DNA of 64,000 nt from Psychrobacter sp. Pi2-52 (GCF_904846705.1 NZ_CAJHBS010000003.1:1-64000), one strand, 5' to 3'; counted from the first letter of the stretch, positions 45,952-55,131 are shown. Notes: a model not told the origin generated them from the letters alone. Numbers and translations are program-made.

Positions 45952-47880
45952 TTATCCAATCGGACGTCTGCCTGCTTCGATGGTTTTTTGACGGGTACGC
46001 TTACCTTGACCGAATGCTTGCGTGATACGGTCAATGATAATAGCAACGATAACGATGGCCGTACCTGCTTGTAGACCCTGACCGATATTGAGCGTTTGGA
46101 TAGACTGCAATACATCTTCACCAAGCCCAGGAGCACCAATCATTGAAGCCAATACCACCATGGCAAGTGACATCATCACAGCCTGATTGATACCTGCCAT
46201 AATACTGGGCAATGCTTGTGGCAATTTAATCCAAAGGAGCAGCTGTAGGTGGGTACTACCAAAGGAGCGTCCTGCCTCGACCATTTCATGATTAACTTGT
46301 GTAATCCCTAATGTCGTCAAACGAATCAAGGGTGGCAGCGCATAAATCACAGTCGCGAATAACGCAGGCACTTTACCAATACCAAACAGCATCAGCACTG
46401 GTATGAGATATACAAAACTCGGCATGGTCTGCATGATATCTAGTACTGGCGTCACAATCTTGCGTAGCAGTTTGCTACCTGACATAGCAATACCAATAGG
46501 AATACCAATCACCACCGTGACCAGTACCGATACGATAAGCAGCGCTAAAGTATCAATCAGTGCGCCCCATAAACCAAAAGCACCTATCAAAAACAACCCT
46601 GCACCACATGCCAGCGCAAACCAAATTTTGCGAACACCAAACCAGCCAAGCACAGTCACAAATGCAATAATCAACCAAGGAGGGATAACCGTTAATAATC
46701 GCTCAATAGGTAATAGCAGATAAGTAAGGGCCATCGTGCTAATAGTACGGAATACATCGCCATAGTTTTGGACAACATTTGCTAAAGCATTATTAAGTGG
46801 GGTCTCAAGCGACCATGAAGGAAAGCTTGAGGCGAGCGCTGACGCATTGATATTAGATGCAGTTGTACCGGTAGAGGTAGCACCCGTTGAGCTAAGACCT
46901 AACTTGGTAGCGAGATTGGTAGCGGCTTCATCGGACAGCCATGCTTGCCAAACCTCTGGGTTGTCACGCAAAAACACCATGGCTTGCTCATCGCCAGTGC
47001 GTTTACTTTCGCTCATCTCCAAGATAGCACCGTTGAGCTCATCAGAGGTAAATTGCACCTTTTCAAAGACATCTGCTAGTTCGGGATTGGATTCGACAAA
47101 CGGGGTAGAAACAGCAATACCTAACGGTGATACTGGGAATCCTGACACGCAATCCATCTTACCATCAGCGAGCAGCAGATTTTGCCAACAAGCATCCTCA
47201 TAAGCTGGAAACTCTAATGGCGCAAGGTCATATTTTGCCATTAGCCCAGTGGGCTGCCAGTAGTAAAATAACAGTGGCTTATGCTGCTCGAAAGCGGAGG
47301 CAATTTCGGCATCGAGAGCAGCACCTGTACCAGGGTGTACGTTGTTAAAAAGACTGTCTAGACCGGTGGTTTTTAGCAAACGTGTGTTGAAAATCTCACA
47401 CGTCCAACCAGAGGGACAGTTCATAAATCGTGATCTACTAGGATCTTCAGGATCTTTAAATAGCTCAGTATATTTAGGCAAATCTTGATAGCTGCGTAGT
47501 CCAGGGTTTTCTTCCAAGACATATCTTGGGACATACCAGCCTTGAGTTGCACCGCCTTTTAGCGTATCGCCGATGATGGCCACTTTATTCTGCTCAATGG
47601 CTTTTTCCATGATTGGAGAGCGACCAACCCACTGCTCCCCGATGACCTGAATGTCATTCTGTGAGAGCGCTGTATCAAGTGCAGGCCCTGCTCCTGGTAC
47701 TTCCTCTACCGTACAACCGTATCCATCTTCTACGATATGTCTGAGTACGCCGGAGGTGAACTGCCCACTCTCCCAGGTTAGCGCCCCAAATTTGATCGGT
47801 GATTCACACGCCGCTGACGCCGATACAGGCAATAGTATCGCGCTCATCCACAGTAAGCTTAATGCAATCCATTGGCGCAT
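45952..47880 (-). CDS. Fused substrate-binding protein and permease of betaine-type ABC importer
   Basis: One polypeptide of 642 residues with two parts. A signal peptide (1 to ~24, ending ASAA) leads into an OpuAC-type substrate-binding domain (~26-310) with ALTWESGQF, VPGAGPALDTALSQ and YYWQPTGLMAKYDL. A hydrophilic linker (~320-360) and then a ProW/OpuAB-type permease (~365-635) follow. The permease has the transmission loop EAGRSFGSTHLQLLLWIKLPQALPSIMAGINQ. The order binding domain-permease differs from OpuABC of Lactococcus, where the permease comes first. It imports an osmoprotectant such as glycine betaine, choline or proline betaine; the exact ligand is not known. Confidence 0.9.
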   Translation of the reverse strand: MRQWIALSLLWMSAILLPVSASAACESPIKFGALTWESGQFTSGVLRHIVEDGYGCTVEEVPGAGPALDTALSQNDIQVIGEQWVGRSPIMEKAIEQNKVAIIGDTLKGGATQGWYVPRYVLEENPGLRSYQDLPKYTELFKDPEDPSRSRFMNCPSGWTCEIFNTRLLKTTGLDSLFNNVHPGTGAALDAEIASAFEQHKPLLFYYWQPTGLMAKYDLAPLEFPAYEDACWQNLLLADGKMDCVSGFPVSPLGIAVSTPFVESNPELADVFEKVQFTSDELNGAILEMSESKRTGDEQAMVFLRDNPEVWQAWLSDEAATNLATKLGLSSTGATSTGTTASNINASALASSFPSWSLETPLNNALANVVQNYGDVFRTISTMALTYLLLPIERLLTVIPPWLIIAFVTVLGWFGVRKIWFALACGAGLFLIGAFGLWGALIDTLALLIVSVLVTVVIGIPIGIAMSGSKLLRKIVTPVLDIMQTMPSFVYLIPVLMLFGIGKVPALFATVIYALPPLIRLTTLGITQVNHEMVEAGRSFGSTHLQLLLWIKLPQALPSIMAGINQAVMMSLAMVVLASMIGAPGLGEDVLQSIQTLNIGQGLQAGTAIVIVAIIIDRITQAFGQGKRTRQKTIEAGRRPIG

Positions 47881-48274
47881 ACTCTTTCCTATTATTATGT
47901 TATATCAGCATGAAGTCACTATAAAAACAATAGAACTAAAAAACAGCTGAACGTCGCTATATTAAGTTTACCAAGGCTAGCCATAGACCATTCAGCTACT
48001 ATCTACTGTTGTTTAGACTTACTACAAAGTGTAGCGATTTATAGAAGTGATGACAAACGCTTATTTGTCGATTAGTTCAGTATATAAATTCACGATAATC
48101 TTGATAAAGCTCTTGAGATAAGTCGCTCTTAGTTCTAGAAATCCATGTTTGTAAGTTTATATTTCAGACAAAAAAATAGCACCTATCTGGATAGGTGCTA
48201 TTGGTTATGGTATCGATTGAAAAAGGTCACTATGAATTTCTATAGCTACTATAAAATGTCTAACTCAAGAATTG
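47881..48274. other. Spacer upstream of the betaine importer
   Basis: No gene in ~390 bases. It holds the promoter of the minus-strand importer operon (no operator recognised) and, at 48171-48203, the terminator of the aldehyde dehydrogenase gene. Confidence 0.5.
48171..48203 (-). terminator. Terminator after the aldehyde dehydrogenase
   Basis: AATAGCACCTATC and GATAGGTGCTATT form a 13-bp perfect inverted repeat with a T-run on the minus strand, 70 bases after the stop codon of the minus-strand gene. Confidence 0.92.
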
Positions 48275-49759
48275 TTATTTCAAGAACAACGCCATCGCCT
48301 TTTTAAACAGTCCACCATACGGCGGCAATAATAAATTCAGACCATTGAGCTTAGTTTGTACAAAAATCGGCTTCATATGGCTGAGGCGTTCAAAACCAGC
48401 CTTACCGTGATACGCGCCAGTACCAGAGTCACCCACACCACCAAACGGCAAGTCATGCTGAGCCACATGTATCAAAACTTCGTTGATACATAAGCCACCC
48501 GAGACCGTATTATTACGCACGTTTTCGATACTGCTGTAGTTGTCACTAAACACATATAGCGCCAATGGGCGTGGGCGTGAGTTCACAAAGTAAATGGCAT
48601 CATCAAGCGTCTCATAATGCATCAGCGGCAATATCGGAGCAAAAATCTCATTTTGCATAAGGTCGCTGTCAGGCGCAGGCTCGCTGACGATGACTGGCGG
48701 CATTAGACGGGTTTCTATATTGGGTTCGGCGCCAGTTAACGCATGTACCTCGCCACCTGTTAGCGCATCTAAATAGCCTTTTACCCGTTTGAACTGCTCA
48801 CCATTAATAATGCGAGAGTAATCTGGGTTTTCTTCAATACTAGGATAATGCTTGGTCATCCACTCTTTTGCGAGTTGGATGAATTGGTCATGGTATTGAC
48901 GCTGAATCAAGACATAATCTGGCGCAATACACGTCTGTCCAGCATTTAGTGTCTTACCCATCATCACCCGATTGACGACAGACTCTAGATTGGCATCATC
49001 TAGTACGATCACTGGTGATTTACCACCAAGCTCAAGCGTCACTGGTGTTAGATTTGGCGCAGCAGCAGCCATGACCTTTTTGCCCACCGCAGTCGATCCG
49101 GTATATAGCAGATGGTCGAATGGTAGCTCACTAAAGGCGGCGGCAATCTCAACTTCACCGAGCACCACGCAGATCATATCTGGCGAAAAATAACGAGCAA
49201 TGGCATCAGCAAACGTTTGAGCAAATTGCGGCGCGGCCTCACTCATTTTGACCATAATGCGGTTGCCCGCGGTGATTGCATCAATCATCGGGCCAATTGC
49301 TAAAAATAACGGATAATTCCAAGGCACCATGATACCGACCACACCCAATGGCTGAGGCTGGATTTCATTATGAGCTGGCATATACAGCGCTGAGATCGGT
49401 GCGCGGTGTGCTTTCATCCATTTTTTGCCGTGTTTTTTGGCGTGACTGATACCGGTAAAACTAGGAAACAACTCAGCAAACTGAGTCTCTGACTGGCTAC
49501 GATAGCCAAAGTCTGCACTAATCGCCTTTGCAAAACTCTCTTGGTTGTCACTAAGCATCACTTCTAGATTGTCTAGCTGCGTCGTACGAGTGCCCCAATC
49601 GTTGATTGGTTGGGTACGGCTTAACATTTGCAAGCGTGAAAATTGCGCTTTCATTTCATCGATAGTCGTCGCCGTACTTAGGGCTTCAGGCACACGCTGC
49701 AGCGCAAAACCTGTCTCGGTCACTGGCTGCTCATGAGCGCTTTGGTTGCTATCTGTCAT
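48275..49759 (-). CDS. Aldehyde dehydrogenase, coniferyl aldehyde dehydrogenase type
   Basis: NAD(P)-dependent aldehyde dehydrogenase of 494 residues. Catalytic Glu is in TLELGGKSPVIV near residue 245, and catalytic Cys in NAGQTCIAPDYV near residue 280. The short form, the RMLSRTQPINDWGTRTTQL-like start and the C-terminal hydrophobic tail (LNLLLPPYGGLFKKAMALFLK) match the coniferyl/fatty aldehyde (CalB, class 3-like) group. A role in oxidising fatty aldehydes is also possible, and would fit the acyl-CoA reductase at 56480, but they are not linked. The reading frame is intact. Confidence 0.9.
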   Translation of the reverse strand: MTDSNQSAHEQPVTETGFALQRVPEALSTATTIDEMKAQFSRLQMLSRTQPINDWGTRTTQLDNLEVMLSDNQESFAKAISADFGYRSQSETQFAELFPSFTGISHAKKHGKKWMKAHRAPISALYMPAHNEIQPQPLGVVGIMVPWNYPLFLAIGPMIDAITAGNRIMVKMSEAAPQFAQTFADAIARYFSPDMICVVLGEVEIAAAFSELPFDHLLYTGSTAVGKKVMAAAAPNLTPVTLELGGKSPVIVLDDANLESVVNRVMMGKTLNAGQTCIAPDYVLIQRQYHDQFIQLAKEWMTKHYPSIEENPDYSRIINGEQFKRVKGYLDALTGGEVHALTGAEPNIETRLMPPVIVSEPAPDSDLMQNEIFAPILPLMHYETLDDAIYFVNSRPRPLALYVFSDNYSSIENVRNNTVSGGLCINEVLIHVAQHDLPFGGVGDSGTGAYHGKAGFERLSHMKPIFVQTKLNGLNLLLPPYGGLFKKAMALFLK

Positions 49760-50117
49760 TTGTCTTCCTTGTCATAATCATAGTAATAGTCATAAGGTTT
49801 GTAGTCACTATACTATATTGGGTTAGAGGCTCTATCTTTCTAGTCAGGTGCACTCTTTGATAACCTACTCTGACTATAAATTTCATCAGATTCCATTCAT
49901 CACACTTTAATGTAGCGCATCGACTGAGCAATGAACAGCACCTTTGGTTGACTACTGCGTCTGTACTAGCAGCACCGCTATGAACCACTTGCCACTGTTC
50001 TATACCTATTATTTCGTCATCAATTACTAGCTGTTTGCTATTAGCATTTACGCCATTTACAGACATTGCGACAGTATATATCTTTGGGCGATAGTCGCCA
50101 AAACTGCTACACTACCG
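49760..50117. other. Divergent spacer, aldehyde dehydrogenase/lipB
   Basis: No convincing gene. A minus-strand frame of 105 codons (49749-50066) fills most of it but has no Shine-Dalgarno sequence and no family resemblance. Confidence 0.45.
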
Positions 50118-51005
50118 ATGAGCATTATTTATTTTAAACTTGATAATAATAAGACAGATACTCTCATGCAAAATGACACACAACCCCTCAATGATACGCT
50201 TGTCAGAAAATCTCTCTCAGCCGCCGATTATGTCCCTACTCTCGATGCGATGCTGGCACGCACCCTCGAACGTATCGATCTAAAAAAACAACAAGGGCTA
50301 CGTACGCCTGATGAACTGTGGATTGTTGATCATAACGACGTCTACACGCTTGGACAGGCAGGCAAAGAAGAGCACATATTACAGCGTACTGATACGCCTA
50401 TCATCAAGACCGATCGCGGTGGTCAGGTGACATGGCATGGTCATGGGCAGTTAGTGATCTATTGGTTGTTTGATTTGGACAGTCTTAAATGGAGTGTGCG
50501 CAATCTTGTCTCCCACGCTGAGCAAGCGATAGAAGATGTCATCAATGACTGTTTGCGTAGCTCACCATCTAATAGTGATAATATCAGTGCTCATGCGCGC
50601 CGCGATGCCCCAGGTGTCTACCTATATGCAGATACTGCTGCAACAGATGACCGCACCGCTACAGATGACAACTCTCTTGATAATAAGATTATGCTTGGCA
50701 AAATGGCCTCGCTAGGCTTTAAGATTAAGCATGGCTTTAGCTACCATGGTATTGCGATTAATTTAAATTGTGACCTATCTTCATTTAACGCCATCAATCC
50801 TTGTGGCTATGCCGGCATGCAAATGTTGCGACTGTCTGATTTTGTAGCCATGCAGACAGATTCAGAGCAAACAGAGCCAGAGGCGCAAACTGAACAGCAA
50901 ATGAGCAATTTATTCAGCTATGAGACAGTCACTCAAAAACTTATTGATAACATCGCCAAGCGCCATGCTGGACTGATTGAATTGCGAGCTATCGCACCCA
51001 AGTAA
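50118..51005 (+). CDS. lipB: Octanoyltransferase LipB with internal inserts
   Basis: Transfers octanoate from acyl carrier protein to lipoyl domains, the first step of lipoate synthesis. Family motifs: DELWIVDHNDVYTLGQAGKEEH, TDRGGQVTWHGHGQLVIYWLFDL, the catalytic Lys in KMASLGFKIKHGFSYHG and the catalytic Cys in INPCGYAGMQM. At 295 residues it is much longer than E. coli LipB (213). Extra parts are a ~40-residue N-terminal stretch, a Ser/Asn/Asp/Thr-rich insert around 155-195, and a Glu/Gln/Thr-rich insert near 250. A second in-frame ATG at 50166 (MQNDTQ) is a possible start; neither has a clear Shine-Dalgarno sequence. Confidence 0.95.
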   Translation: MSIIYFKLDNNKTDTLMQNDTQPLNDTLVRKSLSAADYVPTLDAMLARTLERIDLKKQQGLRTPDELWIVDHNDVYTLGQAGKEEHILQRTDTPIIKTDRGGQVTWHGHGQLVIYWLFDLDSLKWSVRNLVSHAEQAIEDVINDCLRSSPSNSDNISAHARRDAPGVYLYADTAATDDRTATDDNSLDNKIMLGKMASLGFKIKHGFSYHGIAINLNCDLSSFNAINPCGYAGMQMLRLSDFVAMQTDSEQTEPEAQTEQQMSNLFSYETVTQKLIDNIAKRHAGLIELRAIAPK

Positions 51006-51199
51006 GTTTTGAGCCCACTTTTGCATAATCTTTTTTTGCATAATATCTTGCACGCTTAGACTTAAGCATTAAGAGAAAATTCAGTACAAACTTGCTATAA
51101 TCGCATGCAGTACAAATCGGACGCAGCAACTATCCTTGCTGTCTCCCTAGCTCAACCCCTTATTCAAACATTTAAAACAAAAGCAAATTGGAGCATTTT

Positions 51200-51730
51200 A
51201 TGGCAGATTTTAACAAAATTTTGGACGCAGGCGACGTAGACGGCGGCATCATCAACGTAGTAGTAGAGATCCCAGCTGGTAGCAGCCATAAAATTGAGTG
51301 GAATCGCGAATTAGCAGTATTTGAGCTTGACCGTATTGACCCACAGATTTTTGCCAAACCTTGTAACTATGGTTTCATCCCACAAACACTTGACGAAGAC
51401 GGCGATGAGCTTGACGTACTGCTATTGACTGAGCAGCCATTACCGACTGGTATTTTCTTAAAAGCAAAAGTTATCGGCGTGATGAAGTTTGTTGATGATG
51501 GCGAAGTAGATGACAAAATCGTTGTTGTCCCTGCTGATGACCGTGACACAGGCAATGCTTACAACAGCTTAGAAGACCTACCAAAGCAGCTGATCAACCA
51601 ATTAGAGTTCCATTTCAGTCATTACAAAGACCTGAAAAAAGCTGGTACGACGGTTGTTGAATCTTGGGGTGATGTTGCAGAAGCGAAAGAAGTTATCAAA
51701 GAGTCTATCCAACGCTGGAAAGATCTATAA
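51200..51730 (+). CDS. ppa: Inorganic pyrophosphatase
   Basis: Family I enzyme that hydrolyses pyrophosphate to phosphate. The start was set at the ATG at 51200, with TTGGAG seven bases upstream; the longer frame would use that TTG. The 176-residue protein matches E. coli Ppa (176). Active-site blocks are visible: IPAGSSHKIEWN, FAKPCNYGFIPQT, DEDGDELDVLLLTEQP and the VVPADDRD segment. A hairpin (51739-51758) and a strong terminator follow. Confidence 0.97.
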   Translation: MADFNKILDAGDVDGGIINVVVEIPAGSSHKIEWNRELAVFELDRIDPQIFAKPCNYGFIPQTLDEDGDELDVLLLTEQPLPTGIFLKAKVIGVMKFVDDGEVDDKIVVVPADDRDTGNAYNSLEDLPKQLINQLEFHFSHYKDLKKAGTTVVESWGDVAEAKEVIKESIQRWKDL

Positions 51731-51770
51731 TTATCAAATATTGGCAAAAATGCCAATAACGATAAATAAG

Positions 51771-51809
51771 AAAATACCGCAGTCACCATAGTGGCCGCGG
51801 TATTTTTTT
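51771..51809. terminator. Terminator after ppa
   Basis: AAAATACCGC and GCGGTATTTT arms with an inner CAC/GTG pair, followed by a T-run of seven. A separate smaller hairpin, TATTGGCA / TGCCAATA, lies just before it at 51739-51758. Confidence 0.92.
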
Positions 51810-51887
51810 GCTTGAACATTGCTTATCTAACATGGTTATAATGAGCATATAACTCATTCGCACTTATACGCCGTAATAAGGACAGTC

Positions 51888-52352
51888 ATGTTTAACCCCG
51901 ACCCTAGCGCAAAACCGGTCAATACCAAGTTGCCAAGAGACGTCATTATGATGGTCGAAAAAAACAACCTAGTAATGGCTATTAAAACTTTGGCGGCAGA
52001 CGAAAACATCAGTATGGATGAAGCCAAAAGTAGAATTGATGCTTATGAGACCCAGCTGAAAGTAAAGCAACAACAGAAGCTCAACACCATCGCTAGTAAA
52101 CAAGGCATTCCAAATCAAGCCATCAGCTTTGATAGAGAGCAAGAGGAAGACGAGCCTGGACCATTGGTAAAAAACCGTGTTAAAACCACCAAACAGAGTC
52201 AAGGGTTTAAAGGGCTGCAAGACGGTGTCGATAGTCAATTGAATGACTTAGGCTACAAGAAACCTCTACTACCTTATTGGCTAAAACGATTGCTCGTCAT
52301 TGCTGTCTTGATGATAGGAATATTTTGGATATTGTGGCGAGTATTTGGTTAA
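51888..52352 (+). CDS. Tail-anchored protein with an L7/L12 C-domain-like segment, unknown
   Basis: Protein of 154 residues. Residues ~16-55 (LPRDVIMMVEKNNLVMAIKTLAADENISMDEAKSRIDAYE) have the helix pattern of the ribosomal L7/L12 C-terminal domain: a helix, then AIK, then EAK. A Lys/Gln-rich coiled-coil-like part and an acidic stretch follow. The last 25 residues hold one membrane helix (RLLVIAVLMIGIFWILW), so it is probably anchored in the inner membrane by its C-terminus with its body in the cytoplasm. AAGGACAGTC precedes the ATG. Function unknown. Confidence 0.82.
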   Translation: MFNPDPSAKPVNTKLPRDVIMMVEKNNLVMAIKTLAADENISMDEAKSRIDAYETQLKVKQQQKLNTIASKQGIPNQAISFDREQEEDEPGPLVKNRVKTTKQSQGFKGLQDGVDSQLNDLGYKKPLLPYWLKRLLVIAVLMIGIFWILWRVFG

Positions 52353-52406
52353 GTGATTTAGCTAAATAAGAAACTGGCTCAACATATTCCCCATATAGCC
52401 ACATAC

Positions 52407-52439
52407 CGACTAGCTATAATTTAAGAATGTAGCTAGTCG
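52407..52439. other. Hairpin between convergent genes
   Basis: CGACTAGCT (52407-52415) and AGCTAGTCG (52431-52439) are a perfect 9-bp inverted repeat between the tail-anchored protein and the TauE-like gene, which point toward each other. There is no T-run, so terminator function is unsure. Confidence 0.5.
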
Positions 52440-52498
52440 AATAGTTCATTGGAAACCTGCCTTTGAATCCTTCCAAGTGTCAATTAATCTCAAATTAC

Positions 52499-53314
52499 TT
52501 AGAGCAATCCTTTATATAAGAAGTAACAGCCTACGACGGTCAACAGTACTGCAAAGCATTTTTTCAGCAACTGCGGCGATAATGCGTGAGCGACTTTTGC
52601 GCCTAGCTTGGCGGTAAAGAAGCTCATAATGCTAATGCCTAAAAAAGCATAGATGTGAACAAAGCCAATCGTATTGGGCACGTCGACTTGAGCTTGCATG
52701 CCAAAGAACATAAACCCTAGCGCGCCTGCAATGGCGATCGGCAATCCACATGCGGCTGAGGTTCCAACTGCTTTTTGCATAACCACACCGTAACGTGTGA
52801 GATAAGGTACGGTTAAGCTACCACCGCCAATCCCAAAAATAGCAGAAGCGATACCGATACCCGCCCCTGCTGCTAGCTGCTTAGGCTTTGAAGGCAAGGC
52901 TATATGGACATTACCAGCGTCATTATTTGCTTTCTTTTTGCCACCCATAAACATTTTATAAGCGACCCAAAGCAAAAACACACCAACAATCAACTGCAGA
53001 TATAACCCAGATATCTGTCCTGCGATCCCTGCACCTAAAAAGCACCCTATTGCTAAGCCTGGCGTCAGATTTTTAAAGACAGGCCACATGACTGCGCCTT
53101 TCTTATTGTGCGCCATGAGCGAGCTTATGGATGTAACGATGATAGTCGCTAGTGAAGTACCCAAGGCCAAGTGCATAATACTGTCAGGACTGTAACCCAT
53201 TTGCGTAAAGACAATAAATAGCAGTGGTACGATAATAGTGCCACCGCCTACTCCAAATAGCCCTGCAGCAAATCCTGCTAGCGCCCCTATTATTAAAAAA
53301 GTTATTAATTCCAC
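52499..53314 (-). CDS. TauE/SafE-family (sulfite exporter-like) membrane protein
   Basis: Inner-membrane protein of 271 residues with about eight hydrophobic segments in two repeats. Both repeats start with the family Gly-rich motif: GFAAGLFGVGGGTIIVPLL near residue 14 and ASAIFGIGGGSLTVPYLTRYG near 157. Members export sulfite, sulfoacetate or related organic anions, but most are uncharacterised. It lies 113 bases downstream of the flavin reductase on the same strand, so it may be the last gene of the methionine operon, though the spacing also allows its own promoter. Confidence 0.92.
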   Translation of the reverse strand: MELITFLIIGALAGFAAGLFGVGGGTIIVPLLFIVFTQMGYSPDSIMHLALGTSLATIIVTSISSLMAHNKKGAVMWPVFKNLTPGLAIGCFLGAGIAGQISGLYLQLIVGVFLLWVAYKMFMGGKKKANNDAGNVHIALPSKPKQLAAGAGIGIASAIFGIGGGSLTVPYLTRYGVVMQKAVGTSAACGLPIAIAGALGFMFFGMQAQVDVPNTIGFVHIYAFLGISIMSFFTAKLGAKVAHALSPQLLKKCFAVLLTVVGCYFLYKGLL

Positions 53315-53427
53315 AGGATAGTTACTTCTTATTTAGATTTAATGAGATGATAATTATAGTTAAACGACTGCTCAATATTGAACGAGCAATAGCCCATAGG
53401 CTTAGGTGTTGGATTATAGATATTGGA

Positions 53428-53943
53428 TTAAATAAGCTCCACTTGCCCCACTCTAGAATAGGCACGGTTAAAGTAAACCAACCCTTCATCAGTTCCGCCT
53501 TGTGGCTCAGCCTGATTGATGGCGACAACGCGACACATAAAGACGCTATGCGTACCGACTTCTTGAATTTGTTCAATCTCACAATCAAAACTGACTAAGG
53601 CATCTTCTAACACAGGAGCGCCTGTTTGTAATTGTATCCAAGAACCATATTCAAACCGTTCTTCTGAACACAGTTTAGAGGCAAAAGCATTGGACAGCTG
53701 CTCATGTTGCGCGCCTAATACATTGACACTCAAAATCTTGTTTTCCAGAAAGTAGCTATGTGACCGAGACGTTTGATTCATACAGACAAGCAAGGTCGGC
53801 GGTGTGTCTGTGACACTACATACTGCCGATGCTGTAAACCCATGTACGCCCGTTGCACCTGCTGTGGTCACCACATTGACCGCAGTCGTTAGCAAAGACA
53901 TGGCATCTCTAAAGTCGGTCGCGTCAATCCTATCTTTAATCAT
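53428..53943 (-). CDS. Flavin reductase domain protein (HpaC/RutF-like)
   Basis: Protein of 171 residues in the flavin reductase family, which use NAD(P)H to supply free reduced FMN or FAD to partner monooxygenases. Marks are the N-terminal FRDAMSLLTTAVNVVTTAGATGVHGFTASAVCSVTDTPPTLLVCMNQTSRSHS region (substrate/flavin loop TASAVCSVT), LSVNVLGAQHEQLSNAFA and the C-terminal VYFNRAYSRV. It lies 105 bases downstream of the core methionine synthase, and a 59-bp repeat sits in the gap. In this setting its product, reduced flavin, may serve the oxygen-dependent MesD/DUF1852 reaction; that is inference. Confidence 0.9.
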   Translation of the reverse strand: MIKDRIDATDFRDAMSLLTTAVNVVTTAGATGVHGFTASAVCSVTDTPPTLLVCMNQTSRSHSYFLENKILSVNVLGAQHEQLSNAFASKLCSEERFEYGSWIQLQTGAPVLEDALVSFDCEIEQIQEVGTHSVFMCRVVAINQAEPQGGTDEGLVYFNRAYSRVGQVELI

Positions 53944-53974
53944 TGCTTCAATCCTGAGAAACGTTAAAAAATAA

Positions 53975-54033
53975 CGTTAAAAAATTGTGCTTCAATTTTA
54001 GTTTTGCAAGGGAAATTCTCTAAATAGAATTTC
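53975..54033 (-). repeat. 59-bp double-hairpin repeat, copy 2
   Basis: Matches 7942-8000 at about 52 of 59 positions without gaps, with both stem-loops kept (AAAATTG/CAATTTT and GAAATTCT/AGAATTTC). It lies 15 bases after the stop of the core methionine synthase gene, inside the operon and in the opposite orientation to transcription compared with the nrdA copy. Confidence 0.85.
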
Positions 54034-54048
54034 CTAAATAGCTAAACT

Positions 54049-55077
54049 CTAAGCAGTTAGTTCTTGACGAACGATTTGAGCACCAGCGCTTAGTGCTGCG
54101 AGCTTACCACGTGCGACTTGGCGAGACAAAGGTGCCATGCCGCAGTTGGTCGCAGGATACAGCTTATCGGCATCAACAAATTGTAGCGCTTTGCGTAGCG
54201 TATCGGCCACCTCTTCTGGTGTCTCAATAGTGTTGGTTGCCACATCAATGGCACCGACCATCACTTTTTTACCACGAATCAATTCAATCAGATCCATAGG
54301 TACACGTGAGTTTTGACACTCCAGTGAGATGATATCGATTTTCGACTGTTGCAGTTTAGGGAACGCTTTTTCATATTCGCGCCACTCTGAGCCCAGTGTC
54401 TTTTTCCAATCGGTATTGGCTTTGATGCCATAGCCGTAGCAAATATGGACAGCTGTCTCACATTTCAGGCCTTCAATGGCGCGCTCTAAAGTCGCAATAC
54501 CCCAGTCGTTTACATCATCAAAGAACACATTAAATGCAGGCTCATCAAACTGGATAATATCGACGCCAGCCGCTTCTAATTCTTTCGCTTCCTGGTTCAG
54601 GATTTTAGCAAATTCCCAAGCCAATTTTTCACGGCTTTTATAATGACCGTCATATAACGTATCAATCATCGTCATCGGCCCTGGCAACGCCCATTTGATT
54701 GGCTGATCGGTTTGCTGACGTAAAAACTTGGCATCATCAACGAATACGGACTTTGGGCGGCTCACCGCACCAACGACTGATGGCACGCTCGCATCGTAGC
54801 GATTACGGATTTTGACCGTTTCACGCTTCTCAAAGTCGACACCATCAAGGTGTTCGATGAACGTAGTCACAAAATGCTGACGGGTCTGCTCGCCATCACT
54901 CACAATATCAATCCCTGCATGCTGCTGCTCTTGCAATGATACGCGTAGTGCATCTTGCTTGGCTTCAAGCAACTGCTCGCCCTCTAACGCCCAAGGTGAC
55001 CAAATTTTCTCTGGTTCTGCTAGCCAAGAAGGTTTTGGTAAGCTGCCAGCGGTAGACGTCGGTAATAGTAGTTTCAT
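54049..55077 (-). CDS. mesD: Core methionine synthase, MesD type (MetE C-terminal domain only)
   Basis: Methyltransferase of 342 residues that corresponds only to the catalytic C-terminal half of MetE (E. coli MetE 753 residues); the folate-binding N-terminal half is absent. The zinc ligands for homocysteine are in place: His211 and Cys213 (VHICYGYG), Glu253 (SLECQNS) and Cys312 (TNCGMAP). The start MKLLLPTSTAGSLPKPSWL is typical. Core synthases of aerobes next to DUF1852 form the MesD family, reported to need DUF1852 and oxygen but not methylfolate or cobalamin. The methyl donor is unknown. The DUF1852 gene ends 54 bases upstream. Confidence 0.92.
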   Translation of the reverse strand: MKLLLPTSTAGSLPKPSWLAEPEKIWSPWALEGEQLLEAKQDALRVSLQEQQHAGIDIVSDGEQTRQHFVTTFIEHLDGVDFEKRETVKIRNRYDASVPSVVGAVSRPKSVFVDDAKFLRQQTDQPIKWALPGPMTMIDTLYDGHYKSREKLAWEFAKILNQEAKELEAAGVDIIQFDEPAFNVFFDDVNDWGIATLERAIEGLKCETAVHICYGYGIKANTDWKKTLGSEWREYEKAFPKLQQSKIDIISLECQNSRVPMDLIELIRGKKVMVGAIDVATNTIETPEEVADTLRKALQFVDADKLYPATNCGMAPLSRQVARGKLAALSAGAQIVRQELTA

Positions 55078-55131
55078 ACGATTTATCTTCTAATTAATTT
55101 ATTTTTTATTATGTTGATGAGTGATGCTCAG

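Noticed and set aside
49749-50066. 105-codon minus-strand frame between the aldehyde dehydrogenase and lipB
   Set aside because: No Shine-Dalgarno sequence and no recognisable motif; it overlaps the dehydrogenase start and fills a promoter region.
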